Assembly (NCBI GenBank): GCA_902479135.1
Contig: CABSNU010000001.1
Span: 62,001-126,000, forward strand
Source: an uncultured Collinsella sp.
Lineage (GTDB): Bacteria > Actinomycetota > Coriobacteriia > Coriobacteriales > Coriobacteriaceae
DNA length: 64,000 nt
Direction: 5' to 3'
The notes beneath the pieces were generated by a model. The model was not told the origin of the DNA. It did not search any database and was given only the letters and a program-made list of their open reading frames with translations. The position numbers and the translations under genes were made by a program. Of the stretch, positions 8,182 to 16,707 are shown one piece after another; positions within the stretch are counted from its first letter, which is position 1, and the number at the start of each line of letters is the position of its first letter.

Positions 8182-9117
8182 CTAAAGCTCCGTTACTTCA
8201 ACGTTGTTGTAGATCTCGTCCCAGCGGTCCATGACCAGGTGACCGGTCTTGGGATCCATAGCGTTGAGTTTGCCGCAGGTATTGGCGGTCTTGAGCACCG
8301 TGACGTCGTCGGCGCCAGCAGCAATGGCATGTGCAAAGCCGGCGATGGTCGAGTCGCCGGAACCCGTTGCGTTCACAGCCGCAATCGCGGGCGTCTTGGC
8401 GCGGAACGCGCGACCCTCATGGAAGCCAACCGAACCGGCAGCGCCCATCGAAACGACAACCCAGGGGATACCGGCAAAACGGTCATCGGCGGCAAGCGCC
8501 TCGCGCAGGGCATCGACATCATCGGTCGTAAAGGACGTACCCAGTAGGCCGTTAATCTCGGTCAGGTTGGGCTTTACGAGCTCAGGCTTAGCGTCGGACT
8601 CCAGCGCGGCCTCCAGCGATGCACCCGAAGTGTCGAGCAGCACCTTGGCGCCCGCCTCCTCGGCGATCTTGACGAGCTCGGCATAGTAGCCGGCATCGAC
8701 GCCACGCGGCAGCGAGCCCGAAAGCGTCACAACGTCCGCCTTCGCTGCAAGCTCGGCAAACTTGGCCGTAAAGGCCTCGAGCTCGGCCGGGGCGATCTGC
8801 GGGCCGCTCTCCAGCAGCTCGGTCTGATTGCCCTCATGCAGGATATTCAGGCAGATGCGCGTCTCACCAGCAATAGGCACAAAGTCGTTCTTGACGCCGT
8901 CGGCATCCATAAGCTCGGCCATATAGGCACCCATGTGGCCGCCGAGCAGGCCGGTCGCGAGCACGTCGTCACCCAGCTGCAGCAGCACGCGACTCACGTT
9001 GAGGCCCTTGCCGCCAGCGGTCTTTTCGGGTGTCACACGGTTAACATCGTCGATGATCAGCTTGTCGAGCTGATAGCGCGTATCAATCGACGGGTTCATG
9101 GTAACGGTCAGAATCAT
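8182..9117 (-). CDS. lacC: Tagatose-6-phosphate kinase (PfkB family)
   Basis: 311-residue PfkB sugar-phosphate kinase of the LacC/FruK group, converting tagatose-6-phosphate to tagatose-1,6-bisphosphate with ATP. Typical features: N-terminus MILTVTMNPSIDTRY, PfkB signature 1 near GGKGLNVSRVL (about residues 37-47), and the catalytic anion-hole motif ATGSGDSTIAGF with Asp as base about residue 252. The start with GGAACAGGAG was chosen over an upstream in-frame Met. It ends an operon after lacA, lacB and a lacX-like gene, which favours LacC over 1-phosphofructokinase. A close paralogue lies at 38669. Confidence 0.85.
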   Translation of the reverse strand: MILTVTMNPSIDTRYQLDKLIIDDVNRVTPEKTAGGKGLNVSRVLLQLGDDVLATGLLGGHMGAYMAELMDADGVKNDFVPIAGETRICLNILHEGNQTELLESGPQIAPAELEAFTAKFAELAAKADVVTLSGSLPRGVDAGYYAELVKIAEEAGAKVLLDTSGASLEAALESDAKPELVKPNLTEINGLLGTSFTTDDVDALREALAADDRFAGIPWVVVSMGAAGSVGFHEGRAFRAKTPAIAAVNATGSGDSTIAGFAHAIAAGADDVTVLKTANTCGKLNAMDPKTGHLVMDRWDEIYNNVEVTEL

Positions 9118-9170
9118 GTTGAACTCCTGTTCCGGGGCGGCATAACCCGCCCCAAACATACGATAGCTCG

Positions 9171-10052
9171 TTAAAGGATCTCGATCTCAAAGCCGCGGGT
9201 GACGGTCTCTCCCGGCTTGGCCACCAGGCAGCCGCGCTTGTGCTCCAGAATATCGTCCTCGTCGGAGCAGGTGGACAGGCCGCCCCACGGTTCCACGGCC
9301 ACAAAGTCGCCCTCGGGCTTGCTCCACACAATCAGGTATGGCATATCGGGGAACGTCAGGCGCACGCCCTTGTCCTCGGTTTTCTTGGTCAACGTAACCA
9401 CGTGGCTCTCGAGCACGTCAAAGATGGTCTCTGCGAAGTCAAAGAGTTCGTGGGTCAGCGGCAGGTCATGGCCAACCATCGGGTTCTTGCTGCGATGCTC
9501 AACATCAATCAGGCCCGTCGAGGGAACGGCAGTACAGAGCTCGGCGGCCTCGCGCTGCTCAAAACGGAGCTCGTAGTCGTCGTAGGACTCGCCCTCGTCA
9601 AGCGGGCACTTAAAGCCAGGGTGACCGCCCACAAAGAACGGCATGTCCTCGGTGCCCTCATTGGTCACCTCGTACGACACGGCCACCTTCTCCGCATCGA
9701 TCGTGTAACGAGCAACGATCTTAAACGGATACGGGTACTGCTCGAGCAACTCGGCATGGTCGGCAGAGCTTAGGCTCAGCGCAACCATGTTGTCGCTCTG
9801 TTCCTCGAGCTTCCACTCCTGTTTGCGCGCAAAGCCGTGGCGGGCGAGCTTTACCTCGCGGCCGCCCATGGTCGTTGCGTGACCGTCACGAAGGCCACCG
9901 CAGATCGGGAAACAAATGGGCGCCTGCCCCGACCAGACCGCCGGATCACCCTGCCACAGGTACTCACGGCCGTTGGCCGCAATAGAAGTGAACGACCCGC
10001 CCGCCGTGCTCAGTGCTACGCGGATAGAACCATTATCAAGAACAAACTCCAT
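9171..10052 (-). CDS. LacX-like aldose 1-epimerase family protein
   Basis: 293-residue galactose-mutarotase-like beta-sandwich protein. It resembles LacX of lactococcal lac operons more than GalM: it has WQGDPAVWSGQAPICFPICGG and HGFARKQEW near residues 40-90 and GGHPGFKCPL in the middle, with the catalytic-Glu-like stretch VEPWGGLSTCSDE near the end. The probable role is anomer interconversion of a phosphorylated hexose in the tagatose pathway. It is 53 bp upstream of lacC and shares its strand. The start at 10052 has AAGG 7 nt away. A paralogue with the same partner lacC occurs at 39664, so the pair moves as a unit. Confidence 0.82.
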   Translation of the reverse strand: MEFVLDNGSIRVALSTAGGSFTSIAANGREYLWQGDPAVWSGQAPICFPICGGLRDGHATTMGGREVKLARHGFARKQEWKLEEQSDNMVALSLSSADHAELLEQYPYPFKIVARYTIDAEKVAVSYEVTNEGTEDMPFFVGGHPGFKCPLDEGESYDDYELRFEQREAAELCTAVPSTGLIDVEHRSKNPMVGHDLPLTHELFDFAETIFDVLESHVVTLTKKTEDKGVRLTFPDMPYLIVWSKPEGDFVAVEPWGGLSTCSDEDDILEHKRGCLVAKPGETVTRGFEIEIL

Positions 10053-10284
10053 AGGAGCCTTCCCTTTCTTACGACAGCCCGCCAAGTCAATAGGGCTGAT
10101 AGAAAACCGGCCCGCGCCCCCTCACAGAAACGCGAGCCGTCAATTGAAAAGCTGCAGAATGCCGGGTACCGCCAAGAGCGAAGCACCCAAGCCAAGCAAG
10201 CAAACGTGTTATCGGAGCAGCTTGCCGTATCAGAAATCTTCGCAACAACAGCGGTAACCCCACAGGTCACTCAGACATCAGCGA

Positions 10285-10421
10285 GAAGCCAGCTGGCGAG
10301 GCAAGGTGCCGTGAAGCGAGGCGGCATTGACCTTCTGGTCATGCCGCCGAAACTGAACGGCAGATTGCCCGCCAGATGGCTTCGCAGCGTCGACCGGTCC
10401 GGCGTTTGTTAAAACGCCGGA
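10285..10421. ncRNA. Covarying five-helix structured element, copy 2 (3' of lacB)
   Basis: Same architecture and length as 8041-8177. P1 10285-10298/10370-10383 (one mismatch); P2 10300-10304/10365-10369; P3 TGCCGT 10307-10312/ACGGCA 10357-10362; P4 10320-10327/10341-10348 plus GACC/GGTC, TTCT loop and the same bulged T (10328); P5 10398-10407/10412-10421. Conserved single-stranded parts include CGCAGCGTCGA and CAGATTG. On the minus strand it starts 6 nt after the lacB stop and fills the lacB-lacX gap; the rest of that gap (10053-10284) shows no gene. Confidence 0.65.
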
Positions 10422-10427
10422 ACCCCA

Positions 10428-10952
10428 CTAGTCGTGATACTCGCCGCGGTCCCACTTCTCGAGGAACTCGTCAAAGAAGTGCGGGTCAGCCTGAGCCTCG
10501 GCGTCGGCCTTATTGCAGGCGTCGATCTTGGCGATCAGGGCGTCGTGCTCGGGGGTCTTCTCGTAGGGCTCCTCCAGGAAGGCAAGCATGATATCGGCCA
10601 TCAGGAACTCGCCGGTGATCTTGCCACCAAAGCCCACGATGTTGGCGTTGAGCTCGCGACGGGCATACAGGGCAGAGGTCATGTCGCGGACCAGGGCGCA
10701 ACGGGCGCCGGGAACCTTGTTGACGGCGTTGGTGATGCCAATGCCGGTGCCGCACAGGGCCACGCCAAAGTCGGCCTTGCCGCTGGCAACGGCCTCGCCC
10801 ACGGCCTTGCCGTAGATGGGATAGTGCGTACGGGTGTGGCTGTAGGTGCCGCAATCGAGCACCTTGTAGCCAGCCTGCTCCAGGCGGTCGGCCAGATAGA
10901 TCTTCTCGTCCGTAACGATATGGTCGCAACCGATTGCGATGGTCTTCTTCAT
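10428..10952 (-). CDS. lacB: Galactose-6-phosphate isomerase subunit LacB
   Basis: 174-residue RpiB/LacAB-family protein (LacB usual length 171). LacA and LacB together isomerise galactose-6-phosphate to tagatose-6-phosphate. The start [17 protein letters not shown], the catalytic Cys in ALCGTGIGI (about residues 65-74) and [13 protein letters not shown] are typical of LacB. It follows lacA by 63 bp on the same strand, with a good ribosome site (AAAGGACG). A 375-bp gap with a structured element separates it from the lacX-like gene, so expression of lacAB and lacXC may differ. Confidence 0.93.
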   Translation of the reverse strand: MKKTIAIGCDHIVTDEKIYLADRLEQAGYKVLDCGTYSHTRTHYPIYGKAVGEAVASGKADFGVALCGTGIGITNAVNKVPGARCALVRDMTSALYARRELNANIVGFGGKITGEFLMADIMLAFLEEPYEKTPEHDALIAKIDACNKADAEAQADPHFFDEFLEKWDRGEYHD

Positions 10953-11015
10953 CAGAACGTCCTTTCGTCTGAATTCACAAGTTGAGGTAGAAGTTCGAGT
11001 TCTCGGTGGCTCTCG

Positions 11016-11444
11016 TTAGGCCATCTTGTTGAGCATGTCGACACGGATCTGGTGACGGCCGCCGGCGTACTGGGCACGCAGGAACTCGCGGGCGATCTTC
11101 TTGGCGACCTCGGTGCCCACAACGCCCGGGCCCATGGTGACCATGCGCGAGCCGTTGTGCTCGCGGGTCATGTAGGCGGAACGCTCGTCGGAAATGTTGG
11201 CGACGACCATGTCCTTGATCTTGACGGCGGCCATATAGGAGCCGACGCCGTACTTATCGAATGCGAAGCCCTGGGAATCCTTGTGCTCCAGCAGGTCCTT
11301 GGCAACGGCGGTCGCGGAATCGACAAAGTCCGCGGCAGGGGTCTCGGAATAGTCGACGACCTCGTGACCGTCGGCGATGAGCATCTCCTTGATGGACTCC
11401 TTCATCGACATACCGTCGGCATCGGAAGCGATTACAACCCTCAT
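11016..11444 (-). CDS. lacA: Galactose-6-phosphate isomerase subunit LacA
   Basis: 142-residue RpiB-family subunit (LacA usual length 141) that pairs with LacB. The N-terminus MRVVIASDADGMSMKE carries the DxDG-type phosphate-binding start, and the middle has the FDKYGVGSYMAA stretch in place of the catalytic-Cys loop, as in other LacA proteins. It is the first gene of the lacAB-lacX-lacC unit; AAGGAGGATGTC precedes the ATG. Upstream, 11539-11647 holds DeoR/LacR-type palindromes and the ACCGTTCACCG-type pair, fitting induction by tagatose-6-phosphate and a broader sugar control. Confidence 0.93.
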   Translation of the reverse strand: MRVVIASDADGMSMKESIKEMLIADGHEVVDYSETPAADFVDSATAVAKDLLEHKDSQGFAFDKYGVGSYMAAVKIKDMVVANISDERSAYMTREHNGSRMVTMGPGVVGTEVAKKIAREFLRAQYAGGRHQIRVDMLNKMA

Positions 11445-11538
11445 GACATCCTCCTTGAGAGATACGCAGGTACGTAGTTTCTGTTTGGAAGTGTTGAATC
11501 GCGTTCAGGTCCGGGCATCTGAATGTGCGGTTCTTCAC

Positions 11539-11613
11539 TGTTCATGTTTATTTGAACACATTCGAACATCTAATGCAACCATTATTTGTTTGACTTTGTT
11601 CTTTTTTGAACAA
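11539..11613. promoter_or_regulatory. LacR/DeoR-type operators upstream of lacA
   Basis: Two palindromes: TGTTCA-N8-TGAACA at 11539-11558 and TTGTTC-N6-GAACAA at 11596-11613. Similar AACAATAAC/TTCAAACAA boxes occur upstream of lacF (about 13365-13390) and of the LacR-like DeoR gene (34955-34980), linking the three promoters to one repressor by inference. Confidence 0.6.
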
Positions 11614-11615
11614 GT

Positions 11616-11647
11616 ACCGTTCACGGATGATTGCTGACCGTTTGGGG
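11616..11647 (+). promoter_or_regulatory. Tandem ACCGTTCACCG-type motif pair (lacA region)
   Basis: ACCGTTCACGG at 11616 and ACCGTTTGGGG at 11637, 21 bp apart; directly next to the distal LacR-type palindrome. Confidence 0.5.
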
Positions 11648-11684
11648 TCGGCGCGGACGTAGCGACCATGTGTTCAACAAACAA

Positions 11685-11717
11685 AAGGGCGGCCGAGAAC
11701 GCGTCTCGGCCGCCCTT
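11685..11717 (-). terminator. Terminator of the membrane-protein gene
   Basis: Perfect 14-bp stem (11685-11698 with 11704-11717), CGCGT-type loop, T-rich on the minus-strand side, 34 nt after the stop of the 11752 gene. Confidence 0.85.
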
Positions 11718-11751
11718 CTTACGGTTGATCTTCCAAAGATCGCTTTGCCGC

Positions 11752-12753
11752 CTACTCAGACTGTCCGCTCTTCTTGGCATGTTTGGACGGAGCGCTCAGA
11801 AAACGGCCCGTCAAATAGTTCGCCGGGCCAGAGATATCGATCCCCAGTAGCGTGTGCCCCAGCCACAGAAACGCCGCGAGCACCAGCAACGGGATAACGC
11901 ACGAGGTCACGATCATCACGATGACGCCTTCAATCAGATCGGTCACCTGTTGCACCACCTCATCGGTCATCGACTTGGCACTGTCGGTCACCGATGTGAG
12001 TAGACTCGATGCCCCATCGGTCAGCTGCTCAAGCACATTCTTGTTTTCCGTGGTCTCGGACTTCTTCTCGCTCTTTGTGGAGCTCGTCTTGCTCGCTTCA
12101 GTCGCCTTTTGCTCTGCCTGCTCGATACTCACCTGATACGTCTCATCGACCTTTTGCGATACCCATACGCTCGCGGGTACAAGCGCCATGCCGATCACGG
12201 CAACCACCAGCACGCGCGTCGCCACACGGCGCAGGACGGCGCTCGTGCTCCAGCGCCCGTGAATCCCGAGCGACACCGCAAAGAGCACCAGCGCAAACGG
12301 GATCAGGATGCCCAGGCCAACCGACCACAAAATGGTCAGCAGATATTTCTCGAGGTAGAGCACGGCAAGCACGATACCCAAGTTGCCCGAAAGCTGCGCG
12401 AGCTGCTCGGCGACCGGCGTTCCCGTATCACCCGGCAACGCCGTAATACCCGCAGACAGCGCCACGCACGAGGTCGTGAGCGCCAGTACGTTACCTTTCT
12501 TTTGATCGATGACCTCGATGGTGGAGTCCCAGGTCTTGGTGTCGGCATAATGCGGACGAGCGACAAAGCCCGAAAGGAGCGCCAGCACCACGAGCGCGAT
12601 GATCAAGCCGATCTGCAGCTTTTTGTTTGCGCACACGGCATCGGACAAACTGGGCTGCAGCTCGGCCACTGTCGTATGTTCGGTAATTTGGACGGGGCGC
12701 CCGTGAGCCATCTCGCGCGCGTCCTTCTTTTGAATCGATCCATTGTCCGGCAT
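11752..12753 (-). CDS. Predicted multi-pass membrane protein, function unknown
   Basis: 333 residues, not recognised as a named family. After a polar N-terminal 45 residues there is a transmembrane helix (about 47-65), an extracytoplasmic segment, then helices at about 128-160, 185-205 and a long helix pair near 275-310. Between them lies a low-complexity Ser/Lys/Glu/Thr coiled stretch (about residues 215-250) and a helix rich in Val-Thr-Asp (DSAKSMTDEVVQQVTDLIEGV). The layout suggests a membrane protein with an external coiled-coil loop. Start at ATG with GGAGG 6 nt upstream. It stands alone with its own terminator between lacA and lacF; no functional link to lactose use is visible. Confidence 0.7.
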   Translation of the reverse strand: MPDNGSIQKKDAREMAHGRPVQITEHTTVAELQPSLSDAVCANKKLQIGLIIALVVLALLSGFVARPHYADTKTWDSTIEVIDQKKGNVLALTTSCVALSAGITALPGDTGTPVAEQLAQLSGNLGIVLAVLYLEKYLLTILWSVGLGILIPFALVLFAVSLGIHGRWSTSAVLRRVATRVLVVAVIGMALVPASVWVSQKVDETYQVSIEQAEQKATEASKTSSTKSEKKSETTENKNVLEQLTDGASSLLTSVTDSAKSMTDEVVQQVTDLIEGVIVMIVTSCVIPLLVLAAFLWLGHTLLGIDISGPANYLTGRFLSAPSKHAKKSGQSE

Positions 12754-12855
12754 TTGGATACCTCCTCATTCCGGCGTGTAATGCAGGGGAAGTATACCCA
12801 CCGAGCGAAAAACCGAACGGCAGAGCCGGCGTTCGACCCAAGAGTGTCCCCGACG

Positions 12856-12887
12856 ACTAGTCATTTAAGAACGTCCCCAATGACTAG
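12856..12887 (+). repeat. 32-bp palindrome-ended intergenic repeat, copy 1
   Basis: Starts ACTAGTCATTTAAGAACGTC and ends CCAATGACTAG; identical in inverted orientation to 36248-36279. The ends form a 9-bp inverted repeat (CTAGTCATT/AATGACTAG). Related 'agtgtccc...gaacgtcc' strings also begin the 6437 and 7948 repeats. Confidence 0.75.
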
Positions 12888-12889
12888 GT

Positions 12890-12923
12890 AAAAAGCCCCG
12901 CCGCGGGTAGCGGCAGAGCTTTT
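12890..12923 (-). terminator. Terminator of lacF
   Basis: Interrupted stem AAAAGCCCCGCCGC/GCGGCAGAGCTTTT with T5 on the minus strand, 28 nt after the lacF stop. Confidence 0.7.
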
Positions 12924-12950
12924 GGAAGGGGACTTGGTTGTAAGAGTTCG

Positions 12951-13289
12951 TTAGGCGAGCTTAGCCTCGAGCTCGGCGATACGCTTATAGGCATCGATGG
13001 TAAAGCGGGTCTGCTTCTCCAGGATCATAGTGGTCATGAGGGTATCCTGAGCGTGAGCCATGATGAAGGTCATCTCCATCTCGCCGCCGCCGGCCTCCTG
13101 CGAAAGCAGCTTGGTCTGCGTGTCGTGGGCGCCGATGAGTGCATCGCTGGCATCCTTGTGCAGCTGCTCGGCCTTCTCAAAATCACCCTCGCGAGCAGCA
13201 TCGAGCGCTGCAAGCAGATCGGTCTGGGCGTCACCCGCGTATGCGACGATCTCGAATCCAACCATCGAGATTTCTTCTTTGGTTGCCAT
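12951..13289 (-). CDS. lacF: PTS lactose/cellobiose-family IIA component
   Basis: 112-residue cytoplasmic phosphocarrier of the lactose/chitobiose PTS family. The phosphorylation site His79 and the metal-binding Asp82 are visible in FIMAHAQDTLMT, preceded by the heptad-like helical region that builds the trimeric bundle. It passes phosphate from HPr to the IIB cysteine. It is monocistronic, with its own promoter and terminator, and is the only lactose-type IIA in the window although four IICB proteins are encoded, so it probably serves all of them. Start chosen at ATG with GAAAGGAACG upstream. Confidence 0.92.
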   Translation of the reverse strand: MATKEEISMVGFEIVAYAGDAQTDLLAALDAAREGDFEKAEQLHKDASDALIGAHDTQTKLLSQEAGGGEMEMTFIMAHAQDTLMTTMILEKQTRFTIDAYKRIAELEAKLA

Positions 13290-13364
13290 GTTGCGTTCCT
13301 TTCACGTATGAACCGATGGAGAGCATCGCGTCCGGGCATACGCGCTGCGCTGTGTATGACAGAA

Positions 13365-13443
13365 ACAATAACATTCAAACAAAAAGGAACAATGCAAACC
13401 GTTATTTCGAGCCGTGAACGGTCTTTTTTCGTCCGTGAACGGT
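13365..13443. promoter_or_regulatory. lacF promoter region: LacR-type boxes and tandem CCGTGAACGGT pair
   Basis: CCGTGAACGGT at 13412-13422 and again, identical, at 13433-13443 (21 bp apart; minus-strand orientation of ACCGTTCACGG). Nearby A-rich boxes (AACAATAACATTCAAACAAA) resemble those upstream of the LacR-like gene at 34924. Confidence 0.6.
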
Positions 13444-13503
13444 TTCCAAACCATTTCGAACAATATCAAACATGATTAGCGGAAACCCAAACAGGACCGC
13501 ACC

Positions 13504-14508
13504 CTAACGCAAATCGCGTACCGTATCGCCCTCCACGAGCACGCCGGGGATCAGCATGTGCTCCACGCCAGACACAACGCCCTCGGCGCCGGCGATCTTG
13601 TCGACCGCCCACATGCCGACGCGCCTGTTGTCAAAGCGCACGGTGGCCAGGCGACGATCGGGCACGATGTCGCCCAGACTGTCATCAACACCCACCACAC
13701 TCACGTCCTCGGGCACGTGCTTTCCGCGCGACTCGAGTCCGCGAATGCAGCCGTAGGCCATGGCGTCGTTGGAAGCATAAATGGCCGTACAGGTCGGATC
13801 GTCCGCCAGAGCCTGACCGGCAGCATACCCGCTCTGTGCCGTCCAATCGCCACGAACGAGTCGCGGCGGCTCAATACCATGTGCGCGCAATGTCTCGCGC
13901 CAGCCTTCCTCGCGCTGCATGCCCGAAAGCGAGCGCTCGGGACACGAGATGAAATGCACGGTCTTGTGCCCCTGCCTCAGCAAGTACTCGACAACCTGGC
14001 GCGAGCAATCGAACTGGTCGTTATCGACCGTTGAACAGAGCGGGTGCTCCAACATCGTAACGAGCACTGTCTGCATGCCGGGCAGTGGCTCGAAGGTTCC
14101 AAAGTCCGCCGGCATGCGATTCATGATCACGACCATGCCATCCACCGGCAGTGCGCTCATGCGCGACGATGCGCTCTCGAGGGTATACGGATGCCCATCT
14201 ACTTTAGTGAGAGTGATGGCATAGCCGTGTTTGTCGGCCGCAGCGGCAAAGCCCTCCATGCGGTCGAGGTTGCCGGTACCGGTAATGTTGAACATGGCGA
14301 CGCCGACGGTCTTAAACTTGCCACGGCGCAGCGATCGACCGGCAAAATTGGGGCGATACCCCAGCTCGCGCATGGCGGCACGCACGCGCTCCTTGGTCTC
14401 GGGGCGCACGCTGGGTGAATCGTGCACCGTACGCGAGACTGTCTGCTCCGAGACGCCCGCGAGACGCGCCACGTCCTTAACGGAAACCGATTTTTTAACA
14501 GCGGCCAT
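13504..14508 (-). CDS. LacI-family repressor (LacI-2)
   Basis: 334-residue LacI/GalR regulator. HTH at about residues 8-29 (SVKDVARLAGVSEQTVSRT) with hinge HDSPSV; sensor domain with the usual DDSLGDIVPDRRLATVRFD near the C-terminus. ATG at 14508 chosen (upstream in-frame Mets lack ribosome sites). It is divergent from the IICB gene lacE-1 and GH1 gene at 16708. Its intergenic region has operators AATGTTAACGTTGCCATT at 14667 and an inverted relative at 14785, a class different from the LacI-1/LacI-3 operators, matching its different recognition helix. Confidence 0.9.
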   Translation of the reverse strand: MAAVKKSVSVKDVARLAGVSEQTVSRTVHDSPSVRPETKERVRAAMRELGYRPNFAGRSLRRGKFKTVGVAMFNITGTGNLDRMEGFAAAADKHGYAITLTKVDGHPYTLESASSRMSALPVDGMVVIMNRMPADFGTFEPLPGMQTVLVTMLEHPLCSTVDNDQFDCSRQVVEYLLRQGHKTVHFISCPERSLSGMQREEGWRETLRAHGIEPPRLVRGDWTAQSGYAAGQALADDPTCTAIYASNDAMAYGCIRGLESRGKHVPEDVSVVGVDDSLGDIVPDRRLATVRFDNRRVGMWAVDKIAGAEGVVSGVEHMLIPGVLVEGDTVRDLR

Positions 14509-14599
14509 TGGTCGATCTTTCCGTGTCAACGATGCCATTGACGGCATCCTGCGCAGTCATATTAAACGCCTTCAAGTATATCTAACGCCGCCTCTGCAA

Positions 14600-14631
14600 T
14601 ACGCTTACCACCCAAAACCTACCGTTCACCG
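14600..14631 (+). promoter_or_regulatory. Tandem ACCGTTCACCG-type motif pair (lacE-1 region)
   Basis: TACGCTTACCA at 14600 and ACCGTTCACCG at 14621, 21 bp apart, on the LacI-2 side of the divergent region. Confidence 0.5.
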
Positions 14632-14666
14632 ACATTTCTGCTTCCCCGAACGGCTTTTGTCGCCCA

Positions 14667-14806
14667 AATGTTAACGTTGCCATTGCGCAAACACAGAGCC
14701 ACCGGGCGGCTCAAACGTTTACGCACAAAGAATCGACGGTTCGCAGGCACAGGAACCACCGGTTCGCGTCTTTTTTTGTGTCACAAAATGGCAACGTCAA
14801 CATTTT
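14667..14806. promoter_or_regulatory. LacI-2 operators
   Basis: AATGTTAACGTTGCCATT at 14667-14684 and, inverted, AAAATGTTGACGTTGCCATT covered by 14785-14806. The second lies about 60 bp before the lacE-1 start. The rest of the 357-bp intergenic region holds no gene. Confidence 0.7.
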
Positions 14807-14865
14807 GGCAACCGAACGTCAAAAGCTACCATCGTTGCTAACCCACCGACTCTTAGGAGCTTTGC

Positions 14866-16641
14866 ATGGAGCAACTCATCGCCACTATCGAAAAGGGCCA
14901 GCCCTTTTTCAACGCGATCGCCCGCAACAAGTACCTCAAGGCGATCCGCGACGGTTTTATCTCCGTCATCCCCATCATCATCTTCTCGTCCATCTTCTGC
15001 CTCGTAGCCTCGGTCCCCAACATCTGGGGTTTCTACTGGCCCGATGACATCAACAACGCCCTGTGGAAGTGCTACAACTACTCCATGGGCATCCTGGCAA
15101 TCGCCTGTGCCGCCACCACCGCCAAGCACTTCGCCGACGCTCAGAACCGCGACCTGCCCAAGAACAACCAGATCAACTTTATCTCATGCATGTGCGCGGC
15201 CATCATCGGCTTCTTGCTCCTTTCGAGCGACACCATCGCCACGGACGCCGCCAGCGGCTTCAACACCACCTACCTTGGTTCCAAGGGCCTGCTGACTGCC
15301 TTCATCGCTGCGTTTGTGACCGGCATCATCTACAAGTTCTTTATCAAGCGCAACATCACCGTCAAGATGCCCGAGCAGGTTCCGCCCAACATCTCGCAGA
15401 CCTTTAAGGACATCATCCCCTTCTCCGTCTGCATCACCGTCTTTTGGGTCTTTGACATCGTCTTCCGCGCTGCCTTTGGCTTCTGCTTTGCCCAGGGCGT
15501 CATCCAGGTGTTCCAGCCCCTGTTCACCGCTGCCGACGGCTATATCGGTCTCGCTGTGATCTACGGCGCCATGAGCCTGTTCTGGTTCGTCGGCGTCCAC
15601 GGCCCCTCGATCGTCGAGCCCGCCATCGCCGCCGCCCTCGTTGCCAACATGACCGACAACCTGGCTGCATTCCAGGCCGGCGAGCACGCCTCCGCCGTTC
15701 TGACGCAGGGCGCCCAGTACTTCGTCGTCTGCATGGGCGGCACCGGCGCCACGCTCGTCTTGGTCTTTATGTTCTGCTTCCTGGCCAAGTCCCAGGAGAT
15801 GCGCGCCGTCGGTAAGGCCGCCATCGTCCCCGTGTGCTTTGCCGTTAACGAGCCGCTGCTGTTCGCCGCACCCATCGTGCTCAACCCCGTCTTCTTTGTC
15901 CCGTTTGTCTTTGCCCCGATCGCCAACATCTGGATCCTCAAGATCTTTATCGACTTTTTGGGCATGAACGGCTTTATGTACACCCTGCCCTGGACTGTCC
16001 CCGGCCCCATTGGCACCATCATGGGCTTGGGCTTCCAGCCGCTCGCCTTTGTGATGCTCGCCCTTATCCTGGTCGTCGACTTTGTTCTGTACTATCCGTT
16101 CTTCCGTGCCTACGACGCCCAGAAGTGCGCCGAGGAGGCCGAGATCTCCCAGGAGGAGCTCGCCGCCAAGAACGCCGAGAAGGCCGCCAAGCTCAACGAT
16201 GCCTTCCAGGGCAAGGCCGACGCCAAGAGCGTTGCCGCCGGCGCTGCTGCCGAGGCCGTGAAGGCCGACGCCCCCGCCGCTTCCGCAGCACCCGCCACCG
16301 AGGCTACGGCCACTAGCGACCTCAACGGCAAGCGCGTGCTCGTGCTCTGCCAGGGTGGCGGCACCTCGGGCCTGCTCGCCAACGCGCTGGCCAAGGCTGC
16401 CAAGGAGCGCGGCATTAACCTCGAGACCGCTGCCGAGGCCTATGGCAACCACGTGGACATGCTCCCCGACTTCGATCTGGTCGTCCTGGCCCCGCAGGCC
16501 GCCAGCTACCTGGCCGACCTGCAGAAAGACTGCGAGCGCGTAGGCAACAAGTGCGTCGCCTGCCGCGGTAAGCAGTACATCGAGCTCTCCCAGAACGGCG
16601 ACAAGTCTCTCGCCTTCGTAAGCGAGCAACTCTCGAAGTAA
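14866..16641 (+). CDS. lacE: PTS lactose-type transporter IICB (module 1)
   Basis: 591-residue fused permease/phosphotransferase of the lactose/chitobiose PTS family. The IIC domain (about residues 1-430) has eight to ten hydrophobic helices, the substrate loop GVHGPSIVEP and the conserved FAVNEPLLFAAPIVLNP. A low-complexity Ala/Glu/Lys linker (about 430-485) leads to the IIB domain, whose phospho-cysteine is Cys495 in VLVLCQGGGTSG. It takes up and phosphorylates a beta-galactoside at the inner membrane. RBS TTAGGAG. The GH1 gene 66 bp downstream completes the module; IIA must come in trans (lacF). Confidence 0.93.
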   Translation: MEQLIATIEKGQPFFNAIARNKYLKAIRDGFISVIPIIIFSSIFCLVASVPNIWGFYWPDDINNALWKCYNYSMGILAIACAATTAKHFADAQNRDLPKNNQINFISCMCAAIIGFLLLSSDTIATDAASGFNTTYLGSKGLLTAFIAAFVTGIIYKFFIKRNITVKMPEQVPPNISQTFKDIIPFSVCITVFWVFDIVFRAAFGFCFAQGVIQVFQPLFTAADGYIGLAVIYGAMSLFWFVGVHGPSIVEPAIAAALVANMTDNLAAFQAGEHASAVLTQGAQYFVVCMGGTGATLVLVFMFCFLAKSQEMRAVGKAAIVPVCFAVNEPLLFAAPIVLNPVFFVPFVFAPIANIWILKIFIDFLGMNGFMYTLPWTVPGPIGTIMGLGFQPLAFVMLALILVVDFVLYYPFFRAYDAQKCAEEAEISQEELAAKNAEKAAKLNDAFQGKADAKSVAAGAAAEAVKADAPAASAAPATEATATSDLNGKRVLVLCQGGGTSGLLANALAKAAKERGINLETAAEAYGNHVDMLPDFDLVVLAPQAASYLADLQKDCERVGNKCVACRGKQYIELSQNGDKSLAFVSEQLSK

Positions 16642-16651
16642 GTAACGCCCA

Positions 16652-16683
16652 GGGCCAGCCGACCATCCAAGACCGGCTGGCCC
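16652..16683 (+). promoter_or_regulatory. Intercistronic hairpin between lacE-1 and lacG-1
   Basis: 10-11-bp GC stem GGGCCAGCCG/CCGGCTGGCCC without a T-run; likely stabilises mRNA ends or lowers lacG readthrough. Confidence 0.6.
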
Positions 16684-16707
16684 TTCGATTTAGACGATTG
16701 GATCATC

